In this document: one piece after another, positions 9,212-17,431 of the stretch
Position numbering within the stretch: position 1 is the stretch's first letter
How the letters are laid out: each line of letters starts with the position of its first letter
Assembly (NCBI RefSeq): GCF_014639275.1
Contig: NZ_BMFW01000023.1
Coordinates: 1 to 64,000, forward strand
Direction of reading: 5' to 3'
Length of the DNA stretch: 64,000 bases
Source of the DNA: Arthrobacter liuii
Lineage (GTDB): Bacteria; Actinomycetota; Actinomycetes; Actinomycetales; Micrococcaceae
Program-made: the position numbers and the translations under genes
Notes under the pieces: generated by a model
Seen by the model: only the letters and a program-made list of their open reading frames with translations
Database searches by the model: none
Told to the model about the DNA's origin: nothing

Positions 9212-11020
9212 TCAGCGCGAATCCGCCCTTGCGGACGGAAGGGGGGTGTCACTGCGCCGAACCGTATCCTGATGGAGCTCCAAGGCGCTAGTCACAAGGG
9301 CAAAGTGGCTGAATGCCTGCGGCGTGTTCCCCAGTTGTCGCCCGGCTTTCACCGCCCATTCCTCACTCAACAGCCCTACATCGTTGCGCAGTTCCAGCAG
9401 CCGCTCGAAAAGTACGCGCGATTCCTCATGGCGCCCGGCGCCCAGGAGCGCCTCCACCATCCAGAATGAGCAGGCAAGGAAGACGCCCTCGTCGCCCGGC
9501 AGGCCGTCGTCGCTCTCTTCCGGTTTGTACCGCAGCACGAACCCGTCCTGGGTCAGCTCCCGTTGGATGGCCTCGATGGTGCCGATGACCCTGGGGTCGT
9601 CGTTCGGCAGGAATCCCACCCGGGGAATCAGCAGCAGGCTGGCATCCAGTTCCGGCCGGCCGTAGGACTGGACAAACGTATTGCGCTCCGCGTCAAAACC
9701 GTTGGCCATGATGTCCTCGCGGATCTGGTCCCGCAGCGCCTCCCAGCGCTCCACTGGACCAGGGAGGCCGGAATCCCGCACGCCCTTCACCATGCGGTCG
9801 GCGGCTACCCAGGCCATGACCTTGGAGTGGGTGAAGTGCCGGCGCGGTCCCCGCATTTCCCAGAGCCCGTTGTCCGGCTGGTCCCAGATGGTTTCCAGGT
9901 GTTCCATCAGCGCGATCTGGACATCCCAGGCCTCGTCAGTGTGCTTCAGCAGCGAGTTCCGCGTCAGCGCAAGGCAGTCCAGGACCTCGCCCCAAACATC
10001 CAGCTGGAACTGTTCCGCCGCCGCGTTTCCGATCCGCACGGGGGCCGAGTTCTCGTAGCCCTTCAACCACGGCAGCTCCATCTCCGGCAGCCGCCGCTCG
10101 CCATGGATCCCATACATGATCTGCAGGTCTGCGGGGTCTCCGGCCACGGCCCGGAGCAGCCAGTCCCGCCAGGCGGCGGCCTCAGCGGTATATCCGGCGG
10201 CCAGCAACGCCTGCAGGGTCATGGCGGCGTCCCGGAGCCAGCAGTAGCGGTAGTCCCAGTTGCGTTGGCCGCCCGGCTGTTCCGGAAGGGAGGTTGTGAC
10301 GGCAGCGACGATTCCCCCGGTGGGGGCGTAGGTCAGCGCCTTGAGCGTTACGAGGGAACGGACAACTGCGTCCTGGTATTTCCCCTTGACGGTGCATTGC
10401 GAGGACCAGCCCCGCCAGAATGCATGGGTGCTCTCAAGGACGTCCGCGGCGTCAACGCTTACCGGCCGTCCCACATGGCTGGGCGCCCACGTCAGCACGA
10501 ACGGAACTTTCTCGCCGGCGTTGACGGTGAAATCGCTGACGGTGTGCATGTTCTCGCCGTGCAGGGGCGCGGGAGTGACCAGGTAGACGGCGTCCGGGCC
10601 CGCAATTGCGTGCAGCCCGCGCTTGTCCTTGCGCACCCACGGCACGATGTGGCCGTAGTCGAACCGCAGGATCAGCTCTCCGTGCATCCTGACGCTGCCG
10701 CTGACCCCTTCCACGATCCGGACGATGTCGGCAACGGAATCACGGGGCGGCATAAAGTCGGTGACCCGAACCGTTCCTCCAGGCGTCTCCCACTCGGTAT
10801 CCAGCACCAGGCTGCCGTCGCGGTAACTCCGGCGGGTGCACGCGCCGCCGCCTTCCGGCGCCAGCAGCCAGCGCCCCGAGTCCGGCGTGTCCAGCAGTGC
10901 ACTGAAGCAGGCAGGAGAATCGAACCTCGGGAGGCAAAGCCAGTCGATCGAGCCTTCCTTGCTGACCAGGGCCCCGGTCTGCAGATCGCCAACCACCGCA
11001 TAATCTTCAATTCGCGCCAT
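9212..11020 (-). CDS. Glycoside hydrolase family 15 protein (trehalase/glucoamylase-like)
   Basis: A 602-residue cytosolic enzyme. The start MARIEDYAVVGDLQTGALVS opens the family-typical N-terminal block, followed by GSIDWLCLPRFDSPACFSALL. The (alpha/alpha)6 domain includes NWDYRYCWLRDAAMTLQALL, ENSAPVRIGNAAAEQFQLD, WEMRGPRRHFTHSKVMAWVA and FLACSFWMVEALLGAGR. Actinobacterial members with this layout include trehalases that split trehalose to glucose, and others annotated as glucoamylase. No signal peptide is visible, which favours an intracellular role. It is divergent from a DUF72 gene. Confidence 0.9.
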   Translation of the reverse strand: MARIEDYAVVGDLQTGALVSKEGSIDWLCLPRFDSPACFSALLDTPDSGRWLLAPEGGGACTRRSYRDGSLVLDTEWETPGGTVRVTDFMPPRDSVADIVRIVEGVSGSVRMHGELILRFDYGHIVPWVRKDKRGLHAIAGPDAVYLVTPAPLHGENMHTVSDFTVNAGEKVPFVLTWAPSHVGRPVSVDAADVLESTHAFWRGWSSQCTVKGKYQDAVVRSLVTLKALTYAPTGGIVAAVTTSLPEQPGGQRNWDYRYCWLRDAAMTLQALLAAGYTAEAAAWRDWLLRAVAGDPADLQIMYGIHGERRLPEMELPWLKGYENSAPVRIGNAAAEQFQLDVWGEVLDCLALTRNSLLKHTDEAWDVQIALMEHLETIWDQPDNGLWEMRGPRRHFTHSKVMAWVAADRMVKGVRDSGLPGPVERWEALRDQIREDIMANGFDAERNTFVQSYGRPELDASLLLIPRVGFLPNDDPRVIGTIEAIQRELTQDGFVLRYKPEESDDGLPGDEGVFLACSFWMVEALLGAGRHEESRVLFERLLELRNDVGLLSEEWAVKAGRQLGNTPQAFSHFALVTSALELHQDTVRRSDTPLPSARADSR

Positions 11021-11084
11021 GACATTACCCTGCCACAGCAGGCCCCCGCGAGAAGGGGAAATATGCGGGTGTAGCCTGAGGGAA

Positions 11085-11816
11085 ATGGCAATCCACATTG
11101 GCACCTCCGGCTGGAGCTACGACCACTGGGAGAACGTCCTGTACCCGCCTGGGCTCCCCGTCAGGGACCGGCTCCAATGCTACGTCTCCAGGTTCAGCAC
11201 GGTGGAGCTGAACGCCAGTTTCTACCGGTGGCCACGGGACACCACCTTCGCGGGCTGGAACCGGCGCCTGCCGCCCGGCTTCAGCATGTCCGTCAAGGCT
11301 CCCCGGGGACTGACCCACGCCCGCAAGCTGTATTCACCGGAAGTCTGGGTGGAGCGCATCGAAAGATGCTGGCATGAACTGGGGGACAAGCGTGCCGTGC
11401 TCCTGGTCCAACTACCTCCCCAGCTGGAGCGCGACGACGCGCGGCTGGACTATTTCCTGGCCGCGGTTCCGTCCTGGATCAGGGTTGCCGTCGAGTTCAG
11501 GCACCCAAGCTGGGACAGCCCGGAGGTGTTTGACCTGGTGGAGCGGCACCGGGCGGCTTACTGCATCATGAGCGGCGCCAACCTGCCCTGCATCCTCCGT
11601 ACCACTGCGCCCTTCACCTACGTCCGGCTGCACGGGCCGGACCACCAGCACCTGTACGGCGGCTCCTATTCGGATGCCGACCTCCACTGGTGGGCCGACA
11701 GGATCCGCGAGTGGGACGGCGCGGGCATCGACGTCTACGCCTACTTCAACAACGACGGCGGCGGGAACGCAGTGCGGAACGCCGAGACCCTGCGCGCGAT
11801 CCTCGGCGACGGCTGA
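11085..11816 (+). CDS. DUF72-domain protein (YecE-like)
   Basis: A 243-residue TIM-barrel-like protein beginning MAIHIGTSGWSYDHWENVLYP. It continues with VELNASFYRWP, SMSVKAPRGLTHARKL, LLVQLPPQLERDDARL, VAVEFRHPSWDSPEVF and YAYFNNDGGGNAVRNA, all hallmarks of DUF72/YecE. The biochemical role of the family is unsettled. A TAGCCT -10-like box at 11072-11077 lies 7 bases before the ATG, so the transcript may be leaderless, although GAGGGAA could also act as a ribosome-binding site. Its stop overlaps a possible downstream ATG (TGATG). Confidence 0.88.
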   Translation: MAIHIGTSGWSYDHWENVLYPPGLPVRDRLQCYVSRFSTVELNASFYRWPRDTTFAGWNRRLPPGFSMSVKAPRGLTHARKLYSPEVWVERIERCWHELGDKRAVLLVQLPPQLERDDARLDYFLAAVPSWIRVAVEFRHPSWDSPEVFDLVERHRAAYCIMSGANLPCILRTTAPFTYVRLHGPDHQHLYGGSYSDADLHWWADRIREWDGAGIDVYAYFNNDGGGNAVRNAETLRAILGDG

Positions 11817-11848
11817 TGGCTGCCGCGGCCCTGTGGCAGAGTGGTGGC

Positions 11849-12961
11849 ATGGACACGGCTCCGAAGAACCCCGCCCAGCACACGGCACCCCTGGCCCGGC
11901 ACAACGTCAAGGGCCAGTACGCGCTGTCGGGAAGCCAGTTTTTCCGCCTGGCGCACCGCTTGTCCGACGCGGTCAACGCCGTCCGGATCACGGTCGCCAA
12001 ACAATGGAAGTTCGTGCCGCAGACCATCGCCTACCAGGGCTATGGTTCCACCACCCGGGTACGGGTACTGGGGCGGGTACTGCTGACACGGAAGCCGCTG
12101 CCCGGGAGCAAAGCCGAGCACGAAGCAAAGAACGGCAACCAGAACATCAGGGGCTGGCGGGCCTTCACGGGGGTGCCGCTGCAGTTTTCCGACGTCGAAA
12201 TCACCATCGGCGATGTGGTCACCCGCGTAACGGCCGACCGGGGCGGGCTGATCGATACCGAAGTGGATGTGCAGCTGTCCCCCGGCTGGCACACTGCGGT
12301 GCTGCGCGCGGAGGGAACCGAGCCGGCGGAGGCACTGATCCAGGTGATCGCCCCCGGCGTGGAATTCGGCATCGTCTCGGACATCGACGACACCGTCATG
12401 GTAACGGCCCTGCCGCGGCCCTTCCTGGCGCTGTGGAACACCTTCGTGCTCAGCGAGCGGGCGCGCATGGCCACTCCCGGCATGGCCGTGCTGCTGGACC
12501 GGCTGACCGTCGAGCACCCCGAAGCCCCGGTCATCTACCTGTCCACGGGCCCTTGGAACGCCGCCCCCACGCTGGCACGGTTCCTGACCCGCAACATGTA
12601 CCCCAAGGGCACGCTGCTGCTGACGGACTGGGGCCTGACCCAGGACCGGTGGTTCCGGAGCGGACAGGACCACAAGCACCGCAACCTGGAGCGGCTGGCC
12701 CAGGAGTTTCCGGACATGCGGTGGCTCCTGATCGGCGACAACGGCCAGCATGACGAGGCCATCTACTCCGCCTTCGCCACCGAGAACCCGGACAAGGTTG
12801 CGGCGATCGCCATCCGGCAGCTGTCCGTCAGCGAGTCTGTGTTCGCCGGCGGCCACTCGGAGGACGGCGACCACACCACTTCCCGGGTTCCGTGGATCTA
12901 TTCCCCGGACGGCGCAGGGATCGCAAAGCAGCTTTCCATGCTGGACCTGCTCCGCAGCTGA
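11849..12961 (+). CDS. App1-family phosphatidate phosphatase-like protein
   Basis: About 370 residues. The C-terminal catalytic HAD-like region has the DxDDT motif in IVSDIDDTVMVTALPRP, VIYLSTGPWNAAPTL and LIGDNGQHDEAIY. These identify the APP1 (DUF2183) family, named for yeast phosphatidate phosphatase App1. The N-terminal half (residues about 30-170) is beta-rich. An alternative ATG at 11816, overlapping the DUF72 stop, would add 11 residues; MDTAPKN was preferred as the start but either is possible. It is co-directional with DUF72. Confidence 0.87.
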   Translation: MDTAPKNPAQHTAPLARHNVKGQYALSGSQFFRLAHRLSDAVNAVRITVAKQWKFVPQTIAYQGYGSTTRVRVLGRVLLTRKPLPGSKAEHEAKNGNQNIRGWRAFTGVPLQFSDVEITIGDVVTRVTADRGGLIDTEVDVQLSPGWHTAVLRAEGTEPAEALIQVIAPGVEFGIVSDIDDTVMVTALPRPFLALWNTFVLSERARMATPGMAVLLDRLTVEHPEAPVIYLSTGPWNAAPTLARFLTRNMYPKGTLLLTDWGLTQDRWFRSGQDHKHRNLERLAQEFPDMRWLLIGDNGQHDEAIYSAFATENPDKVAAIAIRQLSVSESVFAGGHSEDGDHTTSRVPWIYSPDGAGIAKQLSMLDLLRS

Positions 12962-12993
12962 ACAGCAGCTGGTATTTGCACCAGCCCGCTCAG

Positions 12994-14556
12994 TTACTGG
13001 GCGCCGGCACCCAGGGGCGCGCCGTCGTCGGACGCTCCCCTGCCCTCTGGAACTTCCCCGACCGGGTCCGGCACCACTGCCTGCGCAATGGCAGCCCCCG
13101 CCGCGGCAGCCAGGTCGCGTTCCTCAATGAGCTCCTGGAACCAGAAGTAGGATGCCTTTGGCGTGCGCTCAAGGGTTTCCCGGTCCACGTGCAGGAGGCC
13201 GAAGGGCTGCTTGTAGCCGGCGGACCACTCGAAGTTGTCCAGCAACGACCACACGTAATAGCCGCGCAGGTCCACGGATTCCGCCACACCACCGGGCGCA
13301 GTGGCGCGCAGCGCGGTTTCAAGATGGTCGGAGATGTACTTCAGCCGGCGCTCATCGGGGATGAACCTGGTGTTGGTGGACTTGTCCCGGACGATGATGT
13401 CCTCGAAGCTGGCACCGCCTTCGGTGATGACCACGGGAGGCAGATTGGGGTACCGCTCCGCCATCTCTTTCAATGCCACCGCCATGTATTCGGGCTTGAC
13501 CGGCCAGCCGTACGCGGTGATGTCCGCTTCCGGCCACGTTTCCACGTGGAACGGCGTAGCCCCGCTGCCCGCTGCGCTGAGGTCGCTGCCCATGGCCTCG
13601 GCCATGCTCGCCGGCACTGCCCCGTTTCCTGGCCCGACCGCCACCTTTGTGGGCATGTAGTAGTTGAGCCCGTAGAAATCCAGGGGCTGGGAGATGATCT
13701 CCATATCCCCTTCGGGATGCTCAAAGGAGCTGAAGAACTTGGCGGCGCGGACGAGGTCGGGGTATTTGCCTGTGAGGACGGGGTCGGCGTAGAGCCGGTT
13801 CTGGCCCAGGTCCATCAGCCCGGCACTGATCCGGTCCAACGGGTTGATGGAGTTCGGGACCATGGGCGAGTAGACGTTGGTCATGCCGATCTCGCCGGGC
13901 ACCCGTGCGGCGCGCAGGGCCTGGACGGCGAGCCCGTGGCCCAGCAGCTGGTAGTGGACGGTGGGGAAGGCGCCCAGGGCCAGCTCCTTGCCAGGGGAAT
14001 GCAGCCCCAGGGAGTAGCCGTTGGCACTTACGGTTGCCGGCTCATTGATGGTGACCCAGCGCGCCACCCTGTCCCCGAAGGCCTCGGCCACGATGGCGGC
14101 GTACTCCGCCAGCCGGTATGCAGTGTCCCGGTTCATCCAGCCGCCGGCTTCATCCAGTTCCAAGGGGGTGTCCCAGTGGTAGATCGTGGCCATCGGCGAG
14201 ATGCCGTTGGCCAGGAGCTCATCCAGGAGCCGGTCATAGAACGCCATGCCGGCGCGGTTGGCGGGGCCAGTCCCACCGGGCTGGATGCGCGGCCACGAAA
14301 AGGAGAACCGGTAGGAGTCAACGCCCAGCTGCTTTAGGAGGGCCACGTCCTGCGGCATCCGGTGGTAATGGTCCGTGGCCACCACCGGGCTGTGGTTCTC
14401 CACGATTGCGCCGGGTTTGGCGGCGAACCTGTCCCAGCCCGCAGGTCCACGGCCGTCCTCGTCCAGTGCCCCTTCAATCTGGAACGCTGCAGTTGCGACG
14501 CCAAGGGTGAACCCCGGAGGGATGAGCGCTGCGAGGTCCTTGGCGGAGATATGCAT
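12994..14556 (-). CDS. Family 1 glycoside hydrolase (beta-glucosidase)
   Basis: A 520-residue GH1 enzyme. The N-terminal signature FTLGVATAAFQIEGALDEDG is followed by the acid/base Glu in WVTINEPATVSANGY and the nucleophile Glu in VVITEGGASFEDII (usually I-T-E-N-G; here Gly replaces Asn). DLRGYYVWSLLDNFEWSAGY and FGLLHVDRETLERTPKASYFWFQELI close the barrel. The last 50 residues are Ala/Pro/Gly-rich and unconserved. It probably hydrolyses beta-glucosides in the cytosol, as no signal peptide is present. No sugar transporter or LacI regulator is adjacent. Confidence 0.95.
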   Translation of the reverse strand: MHISAKDLAALIPPGFTLGVATAAFQIEGALDEDGRGPAGWDRFAAKPGAIVENHSPVVATDHYHRMPQDVALLKQLGVDSYRFSFSWPRIQPGGTGPANRAGMAFYDRLLDELLANGISPMATIYHWDTPLELDEAGGWMNRDTAYRLAEYAAIVAEAFGDRVARWVTINEPATVSANGYSLGLHSPGKELALGAFPTVHYQLLGHGLAVQALRAARVPGEIGMTNVYSPMVPNSINPLDRISAGLMDLGQNRLYADPVLTGKYPDLVRAAKFFSSFEHPEGDMEIISQPLDFYGLNYYMPTKVAVGPGNGAVPASMAEAMGSDLSAAGSGATPFHVETWPEADITAYGWPVKPEYMAVALKEMAERYPNLPPVVITEGGASFEDIIVRDKSTNTRFIPDERRLKYISDHLETALRATAPGGVAESVDLRGYYVWSLLDNFEWSAGYKQPFGLLHVDRETLERTPKASYFWFQELIEERDLAAAAGAAIAQAVVPDPVGEVPEGRGASDDGAPLGAGAQ

Positions 14557-14655
14557 TGGAGTCCAGCCTTGTGGTCACGGTGGTTCGGGTACGTCTCAGG
14601 ATTGCACAGCCGGCGCCGGCTGACGAGCAGCAAGTCCGCGGGCCGGCAAGGGCGG

Positions 14656-15033
14656 CTACTGGGAACCGAAGAGGAACTCCTTGGCGTGCGCCACGGCCTT
14701 GCGGAAGGCGTCATTGCGCAGAGTCACAAGGTGCTCCGTGTCCCCGTCGGACGGCTCCAGGTATCCGGTATAGCCGGGCCGCAGGACCCAAATGTCCCCC
14801 GCCGGCGGAAGGTAGAACACCCCGAAGGAACGCTGCTGCCTCTCCTCCGCAGTCCAGACCGGAACCACCGCCAGGGCAGCGCCGGTTGCCGGATTGATCC
14901 ACTGCGCCCGCGGCAGCGGCTGTTCATGCGGCTCGGGATCCAGGAAAGGCGCGGTTCCCGTTCCCCACCGCCGCTCAAAGCGCTCATGGAATGCAGGTAT
15001 CAGGTGTGAATCGTAGCGCCGCCAGTCGCTCAT
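14656..15033 (-). CDS. Hypothetical protein, 125 residues
   Basis: A soluble protein with a basic and aromatic N-terminus (MSDWRRYDSHLIPAFHERFE), a beta-rich middle (GAALAVVPVWTAEERQQRSF then FGVFYLPPAGDIWVLRPGY) and a C-terminal helix (LRNDAFRKAVAHAKEFLFG). No family is recognised. A GAGGCGGAGACCTGA stretch before the ATG can supply a ribosome-binding site. Its position between GH1 and the dnaJ/hsp20 genes, all on the minus strand, does not define a role. Confidence 0.7.
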   Translation of the reverse strand: MSDWRRYDSHLIPAFHERFERRWGTGTAPFLDPEPHEQPLPRAQWINPATGAALAVVPVWTAEERQQRSFGVFYLPPAGDIWVLRPGYTGYLEPSDGDTEHLVTLRNDAFRKAVAHAKEFLFGSQ

Positions 15034-15104
15034 TCAGGTCTCCGCCTCCTTCAATGAATGGCCCTCGCTGAATGAATGGGCCCTGGTATTGGCACGGCCT
15101 CCGG

Positions 15105-15440
15105 TCAGGACCAGGGCCCGCTTTCCCACCGCACCGGAGTGACACGGATGATGGGGCCCGATTGTGCGCCGATGCCGCGGATTTTCCGGACAGGAATCAT
15201 TATTGGAGCCGCTGCCGCCAGCTTCCGGTCATAGTCGGCGCGGCGCACAGGGTCATGCAACACGTTGAACGCCTGCATAATCCGGAGGAGCTCATCCTCC
15301 TGTTTGTCGCCGTACGCCTGCCTGCCCTCCATGTCCGGATGATGGCTGCGCATGAGGGCACGGTAAGCGTGGGAGATCTCCTGCCGGGTGGCATCCCGGC
15401 CCACCCCCAGGATGGTGTAGTAGTCGGGGACATCAATCAT
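15105..15440 (-). CDS. J-domain (DnaJ-like) co-chaperone
   Basis: A 111-residue protein whose N-terminus is a J domain: YYTILGVGRDATRQEISHAY, then the invariant HPD in RSHHPDMEG, then the closing helix LLRIMQAFNVLHDPVRRADYD. The remaining 40 residues are short and basic, without the G/F, zinc or C-terminal domains of full DnaJ. It would stimulate an Hsp70 ATPase. It starts MIDVPDYYTIL after a GGAGCCGGAA stretch. It lies directly downstream of hsp20 on the same strand, so it probably belongs to the same heat-shock unit. Confidence 0.9.
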   Translation of the reverse strand: MIDVPDYYTILGVGRDATRQEISHAYRALMRSHHPDMEGRQAYGDKQEDELLRIMQAFNVLHDPVRRADYDRKLAAAAPIMIPVRKIRGIGAQSGPIIRVTPVRWESGPWS

Positions 15441-15504
15441 TCCGGCTCCTGTTCCGCGGGCGGCCCTGCCCGGGAGGGCAGGGCGCCGTTGGGGAAACAT
15501 GGTC

Positions 15505-15933
15505 CTAGGTGCCGATCTGGTGCATGTCGCCCTGCTGGGTCTGGATCTCGATCTTGCGCGGCTTTGCCTGTTCGGCAACCGGAATCCGCAGGGTGAGCAC
15601 GCCCTGGTCGTAACTGGCCTTGATCTTCTCGGTGTCCAGGGTGTCGCCCAGGATCAGCTGGCGGCTGAACACGCCACGGGGACGCTCCGACGCTACGAGC
15701 TCGACGTTGGGCTGCGTGGGGTCCTGGCGCTCCGCCCTCACCGTGAGGACGTTCCGTTCAACATTCAGGTCCAGGGAGTCCACCTTCACGCCGGGAAGGT
15801 CGAACGCAACCACGAATTCCCCGTCCTCCTGCCAGGCGTCCATGGGCATGGCGGCCGGGCGGGCAGCGGTTCCAAAGACCTGCTGCGTGAGCCGGTCCAG
15901 CTCACGGAACGGGTCGGTACGCATCAACATCAT
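15505..15933 (-). CDS. Hsp20/alpha-crystallin small heat-shock protein
   Basis: A 142-residue holdase. The N-terminus is [20 protein letters not shown], and the alpha-crystallin domain spans about 38-132 ([65 protein letters not shown]). The ATG at 15933 was chosen because AAGGAG lies 6-7 bases upstream. Proteins of this type bind unfolding polypeptides and pass them to DnaK/DnaJ. It is divergent from a MerR/HspR-like gene, the usual repressor arrangement. Confidence 0.95.
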   Translation of the reverse strand: MMLMRTDPFRELDRLTQQVFGTAARPAAMPMDAWQEDGEFVVAFDLPGVKVDSLDLNVERNVLTVRAERQDPTQPNVELVASERPRGVFSRQLILGDTLDTEKIKASYDQGVLTLRIPVAEQAKPRKIEIQTQQGDMHQIGT

Positions 15934-15973
15934 TTCCCACTCCTTTAGCTTCCAGGTACTGGATCTGCAGCTA

Positions 15974-16009
15974 CCCACCACCGCTAATCTATGGTGGTGG
16001 ATATAGATT
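15974..16009. promoter_or_regulatory. Overlapping inverted repeats in hsp20/merR intergenic region
   Basis: Two inverted repeats interleave here. CCACCACC (15975-15982) pairs with GGTGGTGG (15993-16000), and AATCTAT (15986-15992) pairs with ATAGATT (16003-16009), each with a 10-base spacer. No HAIR-type sequence (CTTGAGT-N7-ACTCAAG) was found. This is the best candidate operator for the divergent MerR/HspR-like regulator. Confidence 0.5.
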
Positions 16010-16070
16010 TTTTATAGCACTCGTGGGAAACTAAGGCAAGACATCGGCCGGAACGATTTTGGGAGAAGAA

Positions 16071-16388
16071 GTGGCAGAACCTGCAGCAGGGCGGGCAGCC
16101 CGCTCCCCCGGTTCACGGGCCCTGTACGCCATCTCGGTGGCTGCCGAGCTCACGGGAACCGGACAGCAGAACATCAGGCTGTACGAAACCCGGGGCCTGC
16201 TGACCCCGTCGCGGACAGCGGGCGGCACGCGCCAGTACAGCGATGATGACATTGCCGTGCTGCTGCGGATCGGCGAGCTCCTGGAGCAGGGGCTGAACCT
16301 GGCAGGCGTTGCCAAGGTCCTGGAGCTGGAGGCAACGAACCTTCAACTGCACCGGGACCTAAAGCGGGCCAGGTCCCGGCCGCAGTGA
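16071..16388 (+). CDS. MerR-family regulator, HspR-like
   Basis: A 105-residue regulator. The MerR helix-turn-helix (about 20-90) reads YAISVAAELTGTGQQNIRLY, ETRGLLTPSRTAGGTRQYSD, DDIAVLLRIGELLEQGLNLA. This is HspR-like in length and in its R-L-Y-E-x-R-G-L pattern. The GTG at 16071 was chosen because GGGAGAAGAA lies directly upstream; an upstream in-frame TTG has no comparable site. It is divergent from hsp20, so it probably represses the small heat-shock unit. The last six codons form part of a terminator stem. Confidence 0.85.
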   Translation: MAEPAAGRAARSPGSRALYAISVAAELTGTGQQNIRLYETRGLLTPSRTAGGTRQYSDDDIAVLLRIGELLEQGLNLAGVAKVLELEATNLQLHRDLKRARSRPQ

Positions 16389-16405
16389 GTGCGGCCGGGA
16401 CCTGG
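16369..16405 (+). terminator. Hairpin overlapping the regulator's stop codon
   Basis: A perfect 16-base stem (16369-16384 with 16390-16405) has a 5-base loop GTGAG that contains most of the TGA stop. The left arm is coding sequence for the last residues of the MerR-like protein. No T-run follows. Confidence 0.7.
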
Positions 16406-16445
16406 TCAACGCCGGCTTCAATGCCGGCTCAATGCCGCGGCGGCT

Positions 16446-17243
16446 TCACTCCCTGGCGGATTCTTCCTTTGACAGCTCTCCCGTGACGGGTTCCCCGGGA
16501 ATCCTGGCCGTGCGCCATGTGTCCAGCGCTATGACTCCGCCAAGGATGAGCAGCGACAGGGAGAACGATGCAAGGGTATCCGTGGGCCAGTGGTAGCCCA
16601 GGTAGAGCCGGCTGGCGATGGCCAGGATGATCCCGATCCCGGCCCCGATGAAGCCGAACACCGCTGCCCGCGGGTTCCGGCGCCGGGAGAAGATCAGGTA
16701 GGCGCCCACCAGCAGGAAATCGCAGGCGCCCAGCACGTGCCCTGACGGGAACGAGAAGGTCTGGTCCGCGCCGAACAGCATCTGGTCCACCGGCGGCCGC
16801 GAGCGCTGGACAATGTGGAGGATGATCTGCGAGACGATCACCCCGGTCAGCATCGCGGACGCCAGCAGGATGGGCCGCCAGGCATGTTTGGCTGCTATTC
16901 CCCAGACCAGGATCACCACCAGCACGATGATGGGCAGGGCGATGGGGCCGAAGAACACGGCCAGGAAGATCATGATGGCAGTCACTGCTGCCGAACGCGT
17001 CGTCAGCAGCCAGTCGTGCACCGGATGGTCGGCAGCGGAAAGGCCGTCGGCCTGCACCACGCTGACCAGCGTGGCAATGAAGAGGGCCAGCCCCACCACG
17101 GCCAGGATGACCGATGCCCGGTACAGCCCCCTCCGGTCGGCAGGGTCTACGTAGCGCTCATCCACCACGAACTTCTCATGGAAGGTGCGCCACCTGCCAG
17201 CGCCTTTTTCCGTGACTGCGGAACCTGCTTTTTCGTGTGCCAA
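16446..17243 (-). CDS. PAP2-family membrane phosphatase
   Basis: A 265-residue integral membrane protein with about six hydrophobic segments. PAP2 acid-phosphatase motifs are present: K-x6-R-P type in IVQRSRPPVDQ, the PSGH motif in SFPSGHVLGACDFLLVG, and S-R-x5-H-x3-D in ASRLYLGYHWPTDTLASF. It probably dephosphorylates a lipid phosphate such as undecaprenyl pyrophosphate or phosphatidate. A soluble N-terminus of about 45 residues precedes the first helix. The C-terminal tail is acidic. Confidence 0.9.
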   Translation of the reverse strand: MAHEKAGSAVTEKGAGRWRTFHEKFVVDERYVDPADRRGLYRASVILAVVGLALFIATLVSVVQADGLSAADHPVHDWLLTTRSAAVTAIMIFLAVFFGPIALPIIVLVVILVWGIAAKHAWRPILLASAMLTGVIVSQIILHIVQRSRPPVDQMLFGADQTFSFPSGHVLGACDFLLVGAYLIFSRRRNPRAAVFGFIGAGIGIILAIASRLYLGYHWPTDTLASFSLSLLILGGVIALDTWRTARIPGEPVTGELSKEESARE

Positions 17244-17392
17244 TGTGTTGCCCGTCCCTGCGCCTTGTTACCTGCACGCCGAAATTGCGTGCGTGATGAA
17301 TGCCTAGGCTGAAGATTATCCCGGGAAAGGGCCATTCACTCCATCATGCGGGGACAGCCACGCTGCTGCCGCGGACGCGTGGTCCGGGGCGG

Positions 17393-17431
17393 GCACGGGG
17401 TGCCCGGAGGGTTGGTCCGGGCACCCCGTGC
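17393..17431 (-). terminator. Terminator of the subtilase gene
   Basis: A perfect 16-base stem, GCACGGGGTGCCCGGA at 17393-17408 with its complement at 17416-17431 and a 7-base loop, abuts the TAG stop of the peptidase on the minus strand. Confidence 0.75.

Noticed and set aside
9563..11074. 503-codon plus-strand frame opposite the GH15 gene
   Set aside because: Complement of a well-supported coding sequence with low-complexity translation.
15934..16070. HspR HAIR operator
   Set aside because: No CTTGAGT-N7-ACTCAAG-like sequence is present in the hsp20/merR gap.
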